The notes under the pieces: model-generated | Databases searched by the model: none | Told to the model about the DNA's origin: nothing | Seen by the model: only the letters and a program-made list of their open reading frames with translations | Shown: in pieces, positions 18,117 through 26,804 of the stretch | Position numbering within the stretch: the first letter of the stretch is position 1 | How the letters are laid out: each line of letters opens with the position of its first letter | Position numbers and translations under genes: made by a program | DNA from: Fibrobacterota bacterium | GTDB taxonomy: Bacteria > Fibrobacterota > Chitinivibrionia > Chitinivibrionales > Chitinispirillaceae | Assembly: GCA_023436145.1 (NCBI GenBank) | Contig: JAEZKP010000075.1 | Span: 25,868-89,867 of the forward strand | DNA: 64,000 nt | Direction: 5' to 3'

Positions 18117-18341
18117 ATGAAAGAAAAAGTTCAACAGGTAATAAATGAAATTCGTCCAAACCTTCAGGCAGATGGTGGTGATATAGAGCTGGTGGATGTT
18201 ACTGCTGATGGTGTAGTCAAAGTTAGGCTTAAAGGTGCCTGTAGCGGATGTCCCGGAGCAGCAATGACTCTGAAAATGGGAGTTGAACGGGTACTGAAAA
18301 GTCGAATCCCAGAGGTGCAGAGAATTGAGAATGTGATTTAA
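18117..18341 (+). CDS. NifU C-terminal-domain Fe-S scaffold protein
   Basis: 74-76 residues forming a single NifU-C (Nfu) domain. The motif IRPNLQADGGDIELVDV is the family hallmark and the CSGCPG at the centre supplies the two cysteines that carry a transient Fe-S cluster between two subunits. The protein delivers clusters to client enzymes in the cytoplasm. An in-frame GTG at 18111 is possible, but ATG 18117 after GAGGTGG is preferred. Upstream inverted repeats may regulate it. The DUF116 gene follows 25 bases downstream, and since DUF116 proteins are cysteine-rich, the two may work together; that link is inferred. Confidence 0.9.
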   Translation: MKEKVQQVINEIRPNLQADGGDIELVDVTADGVVKVRLKGACSGCPGAAMTLKMGVERVLKSRIPEVQRIENVI

Positions 18342-18366
18342 TCCAGGCAGGTTATACAAGGTTTAG

Positions 18367-19170
18367 ATGAATAACACAACTCTCAGCCTGGTTGCCTCCA
18401 ACGAAAGCGCCTGGCGTGCCGCATGGACTAAATTCCCTTTTCTGGTATTCTGCTGGCTCAGCCTTGTAATCGTAGGAGGAATCGAAGGCACAATATTTTA
18501 CCTCATCCACCCCAGACTCTTCGAGTTAAATCCCAGGGTGGATCTACTGGTAGGCATATCCTTCCTGCTTTTTTTTGTTATCTTATTTTCCGGTTTATTT
18601 CTTATTACCATTACCTCTTTATTGGGAGTGGATCTTCTATATCCCCATGGTAAAAGATCGGTAACCGTTAAACTACTGTTTCCGATTGCAATTTCGCTAG
18701 CTCAACTGTTTAAAATCGATAGGAACAAGCTACGGACATCTTTTGTAAAAGTAAACAATTCTCTGACCAAAGCACAATCAGCAAGGATCAAAGGAGAGAA
18801 AATTCTGGTCCTTCTGCCACATTGTCTGCAGATCGATATATGTAACCGGAAAATCACCAATGATGTAAATAATTGCGTACGTTGCGGACGCTGCCCTGTT
18901 GGTGAGCTGGTAACTCTTGGTGAAAAGCATGGTCTTAAAATCGAAGTGGTAAATGGGGGTACATTAGCCCGTCGTCGGGTAGCAGCTCTTCATCCCGACG
19001 GTATTATAGCGGTGGCTTGCGAAAGAGATCTTACTCTGGGAATTCAGGATGTTCACCCTATTCCGGTATATGGAGTCATAAACGACCGGCCCCATGGTCC
19101 CTGTGTAAATACCTGTGTGGACATGAGCCTGGTTGAAGATGCTGTCCGTTTTTTCAGAAAAAAACAATGA
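18367..19170 (+). CDS. DUF116 family membrane protein with cysteine cluster
   Basis: 267 residues. Two membrane segments (about 23-47 and 59-88) precede a cytoplasmic cysteine-rich domain: PHC (C153), C159, then CVRCGRC (C170, C173, C176) and ACERDL (C218), ending in GPCVNTCVD. This is the DUF116 signature, found in many anaerobes next to Fe-S or tRNA-modification genes; its biochemical function is not established. The cysteine spacing suggests a metal or Fe-S site. It follows the NifU-C gene by 25 bases, supporting co-transcription. Convergent with the lipoprotein gene ending at 19225. Membrane topology and the metal content are inference. Confidence 0.85.
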   Translation: MNNTTLSLVASNESAWRAAWTKFPFLVFCWLSLVIVGGIEGTIFYLIHPRLFELNPRVDLLVGISFLLFFVILFSGLFLITITSLLGVDLLYPHGKRSVTVKLLFPIAISLAQLFKIDRNKLRTSFVKVNNSLTKAQSARIKGEKILVLLPHCLQIDICNRKITNDVNNCVRCGRCPVGELVTLGEKHGLKIEVVNGGTLARRRVAALHPDGIIAVACERDLTLGIQDVHPIPVYGVINDRPHGPCVNTCVDMSLVEDAVRFFRKKQ

Positions 19171-19224
19171 CAGCAGCAATAAAATCGATTTGAAAGATTC
19201 TGTTCTGGACTGTAGAGACAATTG

Positions 19225-19854
19225 TCAAATGTCATTTGGAGCATTACTCAGATCATACCATTTGCGAATCACCCACAAAGTTTCATCTTCACTGTCTCTT
19301 TCCAGCAAAAAGACCTGTTTTTCAATGGCAATAGTATATTCAATAATTTGAGGCATTGGTCCGGTAGTATTTATCTGAATCTGTAACTCCCCACCAGTGA
19401 TCATCATTTCAATGAAAAGCGAATCAGAATGCTCACGGATACTGGTCAGTTCCGGTGTTGAACGGAATCTTATCTCTTTAACCATACCATCATCATTGGA
19501 AAACAGTTTCCGGTGACTCTCCACCTCTTCTGCCTTTGTCCAGTAGTAAAATTTAGATCCGGTGGTAAAACTTAACATCGTGTCGAGGTCTTCATAAGCA
19601 TAATTGTATTTAGCCTGATAACTGGAAATAAAAGTCGGGGCTACATAAAATTGAAACGAATCGCTTAGAAGTTCCTCATAAAGATCAATCCGCTTTGATT
19701 CATAAGCTTCAATAAGCTGCTTAAGCACCCCTTCCGGAGTAGAACGGGGACTGAATGTTTTATCGGGTTTTCCGGTTGGTGGCAGGAAAGGATTCTCACA
19801 GTAAAGAAAGACTGCCATTAAAAGCACTGATATAGAATAAATAAAGGTTTGCAT
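19225..19854 (-). CDS. Lipoprotein-like NTF2-fold protein (paralogue 1)
   Basis: 209 residues. A hydrophobic N-terminus ends at YCENPFLPP, like a lipoprotein signal although the lipobox is atypical. The body begins TPEGVLKQLIEAYESKRIDLYEELLSDSFQFY, the pattern of an NTF2-like alpha+beta barrel in which a helix is followed by a predicted ligand cavity (here written in two parts: TPEGVLKQLIEAYESK then RIDLYEELLSDSFQFY). Its start codon overlaps the stop of the preceding gene (TAATG), so it is translationally coupled to paralogue 2. Both follow the barrel gene and rsmA. Function unknown; an envelope role with the barrel is inferred from coupling. Confidence 0.62.
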   Translation of the reverse strand: MQTFIYSISVLLMAVFLYCENPFLPPTGKPDKTFSPRSTPEGVLKQLIEAYESKRIDLYEELLSDSFQFYVAPTFISSYQAKYNYAYEDLDTMLSFTTGSKFYYWTKAEEVESHRKLFSNDDGMVKEIRFRSTPELTSIREHSDSLFIEMMITGGELQIQINTTGPMPQIIEYTIAIEKQVFLLERDSEDETLWVIRKWYDLSNAPNDI

Positions 19855-20375
19855 TATTCAGTTCCTAATGGTGCAAAAAAAGATTGCCTCCCTACCCTGT
19901 CAGGAATGTCCTTCCAGGAACAGATTCTCCAGGCTGGTTTTCCTTTCAGGATAAAATCTGAAGAACCATATTCGATAATGGTACTGTCACCGTTTTTTTC
20001 TTTATAAGTAATCCGGTATCTTACTTTATTAATAAACAAAGAATCTCCGACATCCTGGTGATCCGCTGTAGAATCACTCCAGGTGACTGAGAAATCATAT
20101 TTTTGTTCCAGTAAATTACGGAAATTATTGACAAGCTGATTTTTGTTGAATTTTCGCTCCGGCCCAGTATTGAAATCGATATATACCAGTGCATCATCAA
20201 AGAGTTCGACCAGGTTTGTGCTGATAAAACGCTCCCCCAGACTGCTTAATATACCATTAAAGTTATATTGATCTACCGTGAGGCCATCAGGTTCCTCAAA
20301 ATCCTCCCTGGGAGTAAATATTCCACATCTGAGGAGAGTTAAAAACACCAGTAATGAAAAGAATCTGATCATCAT
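19854..20375 (-). CDS. Lipoprotein-like NTF2-fold protein (paralogue 2)
   Basis: About 173 residues from ATG 20375, two bases after the stop of the barrel gene; the frame is open further up to a GTG at 20414, but starting at 20375 gives a normal lipoprotein signal (MMIRFFSLLVFLTLLRCG). The mature part (QYNFNGILSSLGERFIST, LVELFDDALVYIDF) resembles the downstream protein in order and spacing of helices, so the two are probably a tandem duplication with an NTF2-like fold. It is sandwiched between the barrel gene and paralogue 1 with overlapping stop/start signals on the downstream side. Function unknown. Confidence 0.6.
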   Translation of the reverse strand: MMIRFFSLLVFLTLLRCGIFTPREDFEEPDGLTVDQYNFNGILSSLGERFISTNLVELFDDALVYIDFNTGPERKFNKNQLVNNFRNLLEQKYDFSVTWSDSTADHQDVGDSLFINKVRYRITYKEKNGDSTIIEYGSSDFILKGKPAWRICSWKDIPDRVGRQSFFAPLGTE

Positions 20376-20377
20376 GA

Positions 20378-22318
20378 CTAAAATGCCGTGTTCAGGTTTA
20401 AGAACAGATCCCACCTGTTACCTGCCTGCTGCAGATAATTATTTCTGGAATATATAACATGTGCGATTTTACCTTCTAAACTTAAAAAAGATAACTGAAC
20501 GTTGAACTTTAATGTCGGTTCTATAGTATAACCCTTTTTATGATCTTTTTTGTAGGAATCAGTCCTGCTGTCGTAGTTTCTTTGTATGATGTCACGAAAC
20601 GAAACACCAGCATTAGCATTCCAACTATCAAAGAGAAGCCTGGTGTAAAAAAGAATTGCATAATCATCAGTTTTACTGTCGATGGCGTAGAAACTTTTAA
20701 ATGGAGCTTCTGTTGAATCGAAATAATCTTCTCCATACCAGTGCCCCCGATCATTATACTTCTGAATCCAGGAGCTGGTGAGTTCAACATTTTTATGCAC
20801 TGCCCAGCTGGCATTCAGTGTGGATGACAACCTTCGGGAATAGGGAGGCAGATTTGAAGCATACTTAAACCTGTAATCGTTTACTTCTGCATCAATAAAA
20901 ATTTTCTCATCAATTCTGAAACGATCCCGGGAGAAGGAAACGTTCACACCAGCCCGATAGTCTTCAACTGTTTTGCTATGCTGGCTATTTGCTTTTCTGA
21001 AATAATACAGGTAAGTTTTTGCATATTCCCCATAAATTTCTGAACAGATGCCGGCAATGCTGTCCAGTTTCACTCCCCAATGATGTCTTGTTCTGATATA
21101 GTCTGTCTCGTTTTCATTCTGAATATTACTGTATTTTCTGGAATCCTTGAATGCATGCAACTCATATTCCAAAGCAAGATTTGCAGGTAGATTTACTCTC
21201 AACAGGTGATCTGAACTGGCAAGATCAGACCTGTGGTCATTAATATCTCTGAAACTTCTTTTACCATCCGTTTTTTCTCTAAAGTAATGATCCTCGTAAT
21301 CCCATGTCAACTCAAGTCCGCCCTGATAATCAAAAAAATAACGATTAACAGTAGCCAGTTGCAGGTTAACTGTATGTGAGGTTTTTTTAATATCGATAAG
21401 ATTTTCAGAACTGGGGTACTCGGTTGTACTGAGCCGGTAGCTGTAAAATGCAGCAGGCACTATAGCCAACTTCCTTTCTTTTGCCTTTACCCCCACAGCA
21501 CCCTGAAGAGCATGATTTATTCTCCATGGAGTTTCCTCATAAAGAAACTCTATATCCTTTCCATTCAATAATGTATCCGCTCCGTAAACATAGAAAGAAT
21601 CACCTGTCTGCATCTGATGCTGAAAAAGCACACTTCCCATTGCCAGACCCGAGCCAGCTCCTTCAATTGTCTTTCCAAAAAGCTTGAAATTAACAAAAAG
21701 AGGTAAACCCGCAACCCCTCTTACAGTATCTCCTATTTCACATCCACCATAAAATCCTGCATCCCCATGATAGCTATTCAATGGTTGAGAAGAAATTCCT
21801 CCAGGCAGTTTATCATTAGAAGCAGCTGAAATACCGGCTTCAATCTTAAAAGGGATCTGAAAAGGTTTAATTCGTAAAAACGGACCAGAATTAACATTTG
21901 AACGTAAAATAGAACCCTCCAGACGACGTTTGTAGCTTATCTTGGGCTCATAATTAAAACCAAAATCACTGTCTAGAAATGAAAACCTGCCCCACTCCAC
22001 ACTTCCGGTTAAATCAATGTAATGCTGATATGTGTTTTCATCGTAAAGCAGAAGCGAATGTTCATATATCTGGCGAAACATTCCATTATCTCTGCTTTTC
22101 AGATAATCTAAACGGAAGTCATTACGAAGCTCTTTAAAAGAGGAGAACCTGTTGGAAATATTCACTCCAGAGCTTTCCGGCTCTGTCTGAGTAGTGTCCG
22201 GGGCAATAAAGAATGATGGCCACTGATTGCTTTGAGCAAAAAGATGCTGCAGAAAGATCAATATACAAATTATCTGTATATTGATTTTTCTTATCTTAAT
22301 CTGTACAATTTCAGCCAT
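20378..22318 (-). CDS. Outer-membrane beta-barrel-like protein
   Basis: 646 residues with a signal peptide ending FAQSNQ near residue 30. The mature chain has the alternating aromatic/polar strands, long charged loops and many Tyr/Trp/Arg residues of an outer-membrane barrel (for example YRITYKE-like alternation, FSRDRFRIDEKIFIDAEV, YAILFYTRLLFDSWNANAGV) and ends NLNTAF with a terminal phenylalanine, the usual barrel C-terminus. The start at 22318 lies 28 bases inside rsmA, so expression is coupled to it. No named family is recognised. The two small lipoproteins that follow may be partners. Length of 646 would suit 16 or more strands, but strand count was not modelled. Confidence 0.65.
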   Translation of the reverse strand: MAEIVQIKIRKINIQIICILIFLQHLFAQSNQWPSFFIAPDTTQTEPESSGVNISNRFSSFKELRNDFRLDYLKSRDNGMFRQIYEHSLLLYDENTYQHYIDLTGSVEWGRFSFLDSDFGFNYEPKISYKRRLEGSILRSNVNSGPFLRIKPFQIPFKIEAGISAASNDKLPGGISSQPLNSYHGDAGFYGGCEIGDTVRGVAGLPLFVNFKLFGKTIEGAGSGLAMGSVLFQHQMQTGDSFYVYGADTLLNGKDIEFLYEETPWRINHALQGAVGVKAKERKLAIVPAAFYSYRLSTTEYPSSENLIDIKKTSHTVNLQLATVNRYFFDYQGGLELTWDYEDHYFREKTDGKRSFRDINDHRSDLASSDHLLRVNLPANLALEYELHAFKDSRKYSNIQNENETDYIRTRHHWGVKLDSIAGICSEIYGEYAKTYLYYFRKANSQHSKTVEDYRAGVNVSFSRDRFRIDEKIFIDAEVNDYRFKYASNLPPYSRRLSSTLNASWAVHKNVELTSSWIQKYNDRGHWYGEDYFDSTEAPFKSFYAIDSKTDDYAILFYTRLLFDSWNANAGVSFRDIIQRNYDSRTDSYKKDHKKGYTIEPTLKFNVQLSFLSLEGKIAHVIYSRNNYLQQAGNRWDLFLNLNTAF

Positions 22319-23067
22319 TCGTTTATACCCAGATCTTCTGGTCGGGAAAGGGGGTCCAACCCAAGCTGTATCAGATCGTTTCTGATTTTATCTCTTGTCG
22401 GTTGATCATCACCCAGAACCTTAGATAATGTCTTTCGTCTCTGTGAAAAAGCCCTGCTTACCCATGCAAAGAACGGCTCCCAACAGGAAAGTTCCAGTTT
22501 TTCATTTATATCCTCATCTATTATTATCTGAAAAACAGATGACTCCACATTGGGCCGCGGAAAGAATGCGCCCGGGGGAACATGAAACAGTATACGGGGT
22601 GTACCAAAAAAAGAACAGAAAATGCTCAGAAATCCATTAGTTTTACAATGGGGCGCAGAAACAATTCTCTCTGCCACCTCTCTTTGTACCATGAATGTAC
22701 AGGAGAGAATGTTTTTACCCAGAAAAAGTGTCTTTCTGATAATCATCGCTCCTATTGAATATGGAAGATTACCTACCACATGAAGAGGAAACCCAGCTGT
22801 TGAGAAATCAAACTCCAACACATCTGCAAAATGAATAGTGTAATTACCTTCTCCCAGCTTTATCTTAAGCTGTTCTATTGCTTCAGGATCGATCTCCACC
22901 AGATGAAAATCAGGAAAACGCTCTTTCAGAAATACACTCAGTGCTCCCTTCCCAGGGCCTATCTCCAGAACCTTTTCACTATTATTTTTCGGTACAGCTT
23001 CTGCAATTCTTCGCGCAAAAGATGGAGCAGTCAGAAAATGCTGCCCCAAATGTTTTTTGGGCCTCAT
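22291..23067 (-). CDS. rsmA: 16S rRNA (adenine1518-N6/adenine1519-N6)-dimethyltransferase RsmA (KsgA)
   Basis: 258 residues, normal for RsmA, which dimethylates two adjacent adenines in the 3' terminal hairpin of 16S rRNA. The N-terminal KKHLGQHFL, the S-adenosylmethionine loop EIGPGKGALS at about 36-45, the NLPYSIG catalytic motif near 100-106 and the C-terminal AFSQRRKTLSKVL helix are all present. Ribosome site TTAAGGAT precedes ATG 23067. It is the first gene of a minus-strand unit with the barrel protein and two lipoproteins; this association of rsmA with envelope genes is probably genomic convenience. No missing catalytic residues. Confidence 0.96.
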   Translation of the reverse strand: MRPKKHLGQHFLTAPSFARRIAEAVPKNNSEKVLEIGPGKGALSVFLKERFPDFHLVEIDPEAIEQLKIKLGEGNYTIHFADVLEFDFSTAGFPLHVVGNLPYSIGAMIIRKTLFLGKNILSCTFMVQREVAERIVSAPHCKTNGFLSIFCSFFGTPRILFHVPPGAFFPRPNVESSVFQIIIDEDINEKLELSCWEPFFAWVSRAFSQRRKTLSKVLGDDQPTRDKIRNDLIQLGLDPLSRPEDLGINEWLKLYRLR

Positions 23068-23177
23068 ATATCCTTAATCCCACAGGGTAAACACTAATAC
23101 TGGCAAAACTCTGCCTCCCGGTATTAAATTAGTTATAAAATCGCCATCCGCATATAACTTTATATCAGGAGATGACT

Positions 23178-23588
23178 TTGGACCACAAATCTATCACTTT
23201 TGCTCTTTTTGCAGGTCTTGTCCTGACCAGTTGCCAGTCAGAGAAACAGCAACAGAATTCACCACCACCTGAAGAGATAAAAAAGGAAATTAAAATAACC
23301 CCCTTTGTACCACCAGCAGATTCTACGATTACCCCTCAACAAATTAAAGCCTGGGCCAATACCAACGAATTTCTGGATTCATTGACCAAATTATATGCAG
23401 ACTCTTTTAAGGTGAGTGACCCAGTAAAACGAATGCACTACCAGGATGTTTTTTCCTCTGCACAGGATAAAATCTGTGCTCTAAATGGCCTGTCTGGCGG
23501 GTATAAAGAATATAAGTGGATTTTAAACAATATTGGTAATCCAAAAAACAAAGCGGTTCTGGAGTCTGCAGGGATAGCTGTCCACTAA
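23178..23588 (+). CDS. Small lipoprotein, unknown function
   Basis: 137 residues from TTG 23178. GGAG at 23168-23171 touches an in-frame ATG at 23172 but lies six bases before the TTG, so the ribosome site supports TTG. The signal peptide ends in the lipobox LVLTSC, a good match, giving an acylated Cys. A Gln/Pro/Glu/Lys-rich spacer follows, then an alpha-helical region (ITPQQIKAWANTNEFLDSL, MHYQDVFSSAQDKICALNGL). No family recognised. It is divergent from rsmA and convergent with the aldo/keto reductase. A bulged inverted repeat, GATTTAATCC 23605-23614 with GGATTAATC 23628-23636, lies just after the stop and may aid termination. Confidence 0.68.
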   Translation: MDHKSITFALFAGLVLTSCQSEKQQQNSPPPEEIKKEIKITPFVPPADSTITPQQIKAWANTNEFLDSLTKLYADSFKVSDPVKRMHYQDVFSSAQDKICALNGLSGGYKEYKWILNNIGNPKNKAVLESAGIAVH

Positions 23589-23876
23589 ATGTAAAACAGG
23601 AATTGATTTAATCCTATATAGCATGCCGGATTAATCTTCAACGTCCCTTCAAATCGTATAATTGAACCGTTATGCATCATAGACCAATTTGAATCTGGAG
23701 GCAAACGGGAAATAATCCATTATTATGAGCCTGCAATTTGAAGATAATAATACCAGAACTGCATCGAATTTTTATAGCACACCTTTGCATAAAATCAGAA
23801 CTTTTGGTGCCTTAGTCTGTTATATAGACAGAAAATTACCCAGCTTAGGCCCGCAATCCTGGCTGGGTCTCTGTGC

Positions 23877-24851
23877 TCAGGGGTACCAGCGAAAGATATT
23901 GCCGGTATCAGGAATGGTTTTCATTATCAGATTGCTGGCCTGGGTCAACTCATCTAAAATCTTATCATCGATCTGACCATCCAGCGACTTAACATTTAAT
24001 TGGACCTGAGAGCTGTTTCGCGCACCCACAAGAACGGTAGAAACCCCCTGCCTGGCTAAAATCCAGCGTATCGCCAGGTCCAGAAGAGACCTGCCGGAGA
24101 GCGCAGCAATCTCTTTCAAACGCTCAACTCCGTCGTAAACAACAGGCCACAACTCCTTCTCAAATAAGACTGTATCTTTGCGGTGATCCCCGGAACTGAA
24201 TTCTATTTCTTTTCCAAATTTCCCGGTAAGTATCCCCTGGGCTATAGAACTGTAGGTGACAATGGAGATCCCATTTTGAATACAGAACGGGATCAGGTTA
24301 TGCTCCGGCCATCGCCAGAGAAGATTATAGCAGAACTGGTTAGCATCGATCTGTCCTACCTTTAGGAGCCGTTCCATCTGCTCTATCGAGAAATTACTAA
24401 CTCCGATACCTCTTATTAATCCCTTCTCCCGGGCACGAACCATACCCTCCATCATCGCTTCAAGATCGGCATTTTTTTTAGGCCAGTGAATATAGAACAG
24501 ATCGATATAATCGGTTCTAAGCCGTTTGAGTGAAGCTGAGATAGATGCTTCCACTTTTTCCTTTTGGGTAAACATCATCTTGGAAGCTATAAACACCTTT
24601 TCTCTAACCCCTTTAAGTGCACGCCCCAGAAGCTCTTCAGAATGCCCTTTTCCATAGGACTGAGCAGTGTCAAAGTGGGTAATACCCTTATCGTAACCTG
24701 CCTTGATTGCATCCAGAGAATCATTATCACTCTGTACACCCCAGTTTACCCCCCCGAAAACCCAACAACCTAATCCCAATACCGAAGACCTCTTTGGCAC
24801 CGACCCGATACTAGTGTTCCGCACCAGCGACGCTGAATCTTTATACTTCAA
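23877..24851 (-). CDS. Aldo/keto reductase
   Basis: About 324 residues, NAD(P)H-dependent TIM-barrel oxidoreductase. The tetrad is present: Asp and Tyr in HFDTAQSYGKG, Lys in VFIASK and His in LFYIHWP; GIGVSNF and the C-terminal cofactor region VSTVLVGARNSSQV are also typical. The substrate is unknown. The frame is open to ATG 24875, but that ATG has no usable ribosome site, whereas TTG 24851 follows GAAGGG by seven bases; this start overlaps the stop of the hybrid kinase gene by 11 bases, indicating translational coupling to it. Related to the AKR11/12-type voltage-channel-beta or general-stress YghZ-like groups; the exact class is uncertain. Confidence 0.88.
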   Translation of the reverse strand: MKYKDSASLVRNTSIGSVPKRSSVLGLGCWVFGGVNWGVQSDNDSLDAIKAGYDKGITHFDTAQSYGKGHSEELLGRALKGVREKVFIASKMMFTQKEKVEASISASLKRLRTDYIDLFYIHWPKKNADLEAMMEGMVRAREKGLIRGIGVSNFSIEQMERLLKVGQIDANQFCYNLLWRWPEHNLIPFCIQNGISIVTYSSIAQGILTGKFGKEIEFSSGDHRKDTVLFEKELWPVVYDGVERLKEIAALSGRSLLDLAIRWILARQGVSTVLVGARNSSQVQLNVKSLDGQIDDKILDELTQASNLIMKTIPDTGNIFRWYP

Positions 24852-26766
24852 TTGTGGACCCTTCTGATAATACATCCTTTATAACTGTAGCTAAATCATT
24901 TAAGGAAATGGTTTTCCCCCAAAATGCATCTAACCCGTATTCCCTGCATTTTAATATTTCCTGATTTTCAGATCCAGAGCAATATCCCACCACTTTGACC
25001 TCTGGTAAAACTGCCTTAAACTGAAGAATCTTCTCTTTTTTTGAATCAGGATTCGAAATTGACAAATCGATGATAACCAGAGAAAAAGGATCGCCAAATT
25101 TGTTTTTCTCTTTGCAGACCCCCAGCGCCTGTTCCACCGATGAAGCCATCATCACTCTGAAGGCTGAAACACTGAGCCATTTTCTTAAAATAATTCTGAT
25201 AAAGGGCTCCTCCGCAACCAATAATACATGAATTGCATCTGTTCCATTTAAACTTAAGCGCTTTAAATCCTGTTTAACCTGAGTATCTGCTACCGGAAGA
25301 TAGATAATAAAAGTGGAGCCTCGTCCCTGTGAAGAAAGAAAACAGATGTATCCCCCATGTTGCCTGATAATAGCATAAGCTGTGGTCAATCCTAAACCTC
25401 CACCCTCCAATTTAGTGGTGAAATAAGGAATGAATACATTTTCTTTCAGTTCTTCCGGAATACCACACCCTTGATCGGTGATTGAAATTTTTACATAGTC
25501 ACCATTCTCAGGAGGCAATTGGCAGCAACTCCTGACCAGACTGTTAGGAAACTTCAAAGTACAATTAACCGCTGAGATGGTCACCGATCCCTTATCAACC
25601 ATAGATTGAGCCGCATTCTCCACCAGAATCTTTATTACCTGCTCTATACACCCCTTATCAATTTCCACACTCCACAGATTTTCCGGCAAATTCAGCACAT
25701 AATCCACAGTTGAATTCTTAAGAATGAAACCAACAGAATCTTCGATCAAACTTTTTATGGATATGTTTTCTTTGACAATTCCGTCACTGAAAAAGGAAAG
25801 CTTCTTTGACAAGCAATATGCCTTATATGCAGCTTGCTCGGCTTCGTTTATCCAATGGCCGATATCATCTCTCTGAGGAAGCCGGGTTTTGATCATAAAG
25901 AGCCTGGAGTAAATCTGGGCTAAAATAGTATTGAAATCATTTGCAATACCCCCAGCCAACACAGTTAAAGATTCCAGATATTTTATTTTTGTTAACTGCC
26001 TTTCCAACTCATCGACTCCATGCAGATTTGTTTCGACTGTTTCTGAAAACGGAATTTTGGAAGAGGGAGCTGGTTTAAGTTTTGAGGATAAGATTTGCAT
26101 CGATTCCGAAAGAAGTTCAATTTCCCAAGTTCTCCAGCTCCTCTCAGAAGTAATACCTGGGAGAAAAATGAGAAAGAGTAGTTGGTTAAGTTCAAGAGGA
26201 ATTATGGAGAGCGGGACTTCATTAAAGCGCTTAAACAAATCCCTATGATACCCCCCCTGACTTTCATGCTGAATATAAACTACCGGCTTTTGCTCAATAC
26301 TACCCAACAATCCAAATACTACCGCTGCCGGTATCACAGTAACAAAATCCGGAAAAAGATCACAAAGATCCCACTGAGCAACTTTTCGGGCATCCTCCCC
26401 CTTATGTATGCTGTAAATGCAAATACAATCAAAGCCTAAATGATAACCAATGCAACTAAAAAGGTTTTGCACCCACTGATTTAAGGAGAGGCTTTTTCCA
26501 CAGGCAACAGTTCTCCACATCTCTGCTCTGGCATACTGGTAATCGCCATCCTTTTTTTCAAAAATCTCGGATTGATTTTCCAGGCATGCATTATTGATTT
26601 TTACCATCAGATTTGAGCTGCCAGAACCAAGTTGTTCCATCAGAGTTGCCCACCTCTCTGCATAACTGAAGTTTAGTAACCAATAAATAGACATTAAGAA
26701 AATGCAGAGCAAAAAGTGTGCTTCTATGACCTGGGCAGGATATCTCCAGAATCCTGCCAAGGTCAT
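24841..26766 (-). CDS. Hybrid histidine-kinase-like protein with degenerate H-box (His to Asn) and degenerate receiver
   Basis: 641 residues. One N-terminal membrane helix (about 15-33), a GAF-like domain (about 80-225), a HisKA-like dimerisation helix, HATPase_c and a C-terminal receiver. The H-box reads AGGIANDFNTIL: Asn276 stands where the phospho-acceptor His of AGGIAHDFNN is expected. The ATPase boxes are intact (VENAAQSM, DQGCGIPEEL, FTTKLEGGGLGLTTAYAI). In the receiver the acidic pair reads AEEP instead of DDEP, while the phospho-Asp (VIIDLSI) and Lys (FWGKTI) remain. It may be a pseudokinase sensor or scaffold that does not autophosphorylate. No ribosome site precedes ATG 26766, so the start is unsure. 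It is coupled to the aldo/keto reductase gene. Confidence 0.82.
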   Translation of the reverse strand: MTLAGFWRYPAQVIEAHFLLCIFLMSIYWLLNFSYAERWATLMEQLGSGSSNLMVKINNACLENQSEIFEKKDGDYQYARAEMWRTVACGKSLSLNQWVQNLFSCIGYHLGFDCICIYSIHKGEDARKVAQWDLCDLFPDFVTVIPAAVVFGLLGSIEQKPVVYIQHESQGGYHRDLFKRFNEVPLSIIPLELNQLLFLIFLPGITSERSWRTWEIELLSESMQILSSKLKPAPSSKIPFSETVETNLHGVDELERQLTKIKYLESLTVLAGGIANDFNTILAQIYSRLFMIKTRLPQRDDIGHWINEAEQAAYKAYCLSKKLSFFSDGIVKENISIKSLIEDSVGFILKNSTVDYVLNLPENLWSVEIDKGCIEQVIKILVENAAQSMVDKGSVTISAVNCTLKFPNSLVRSCCQLPPENGDYVKISITDQGCGIPEELKENVFIPYFTTKLEGGGLGLTTAYAIIRQHGGYICFLSSQGRGSTFIIYLPVADTQVKQDLKRLSLNGTDAIHVLLVAEEPFIRIILRKWLSVSAFRVMMASSVEQALGVCKEKNKFGDPFSLVIIDLSISNPDSKKEKILQFKAVLPEVKVVGYCSGSENQEILKCREYGLDAFWGKTISLNDLATVIKDVLSEGSTIEV

Positions 26767-26804
26767 ATTTTTTTAGGGAGAGCAGGTAAAAAAGTCTTAC
26801 AGCA

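Noticed and set aside
23725..23976. 83-codon plus-strand ORF
   Set aside because: Overlaps the end of the aldo/keto reductase gene on the other strand, has no ribosome site and no recognisable motif.
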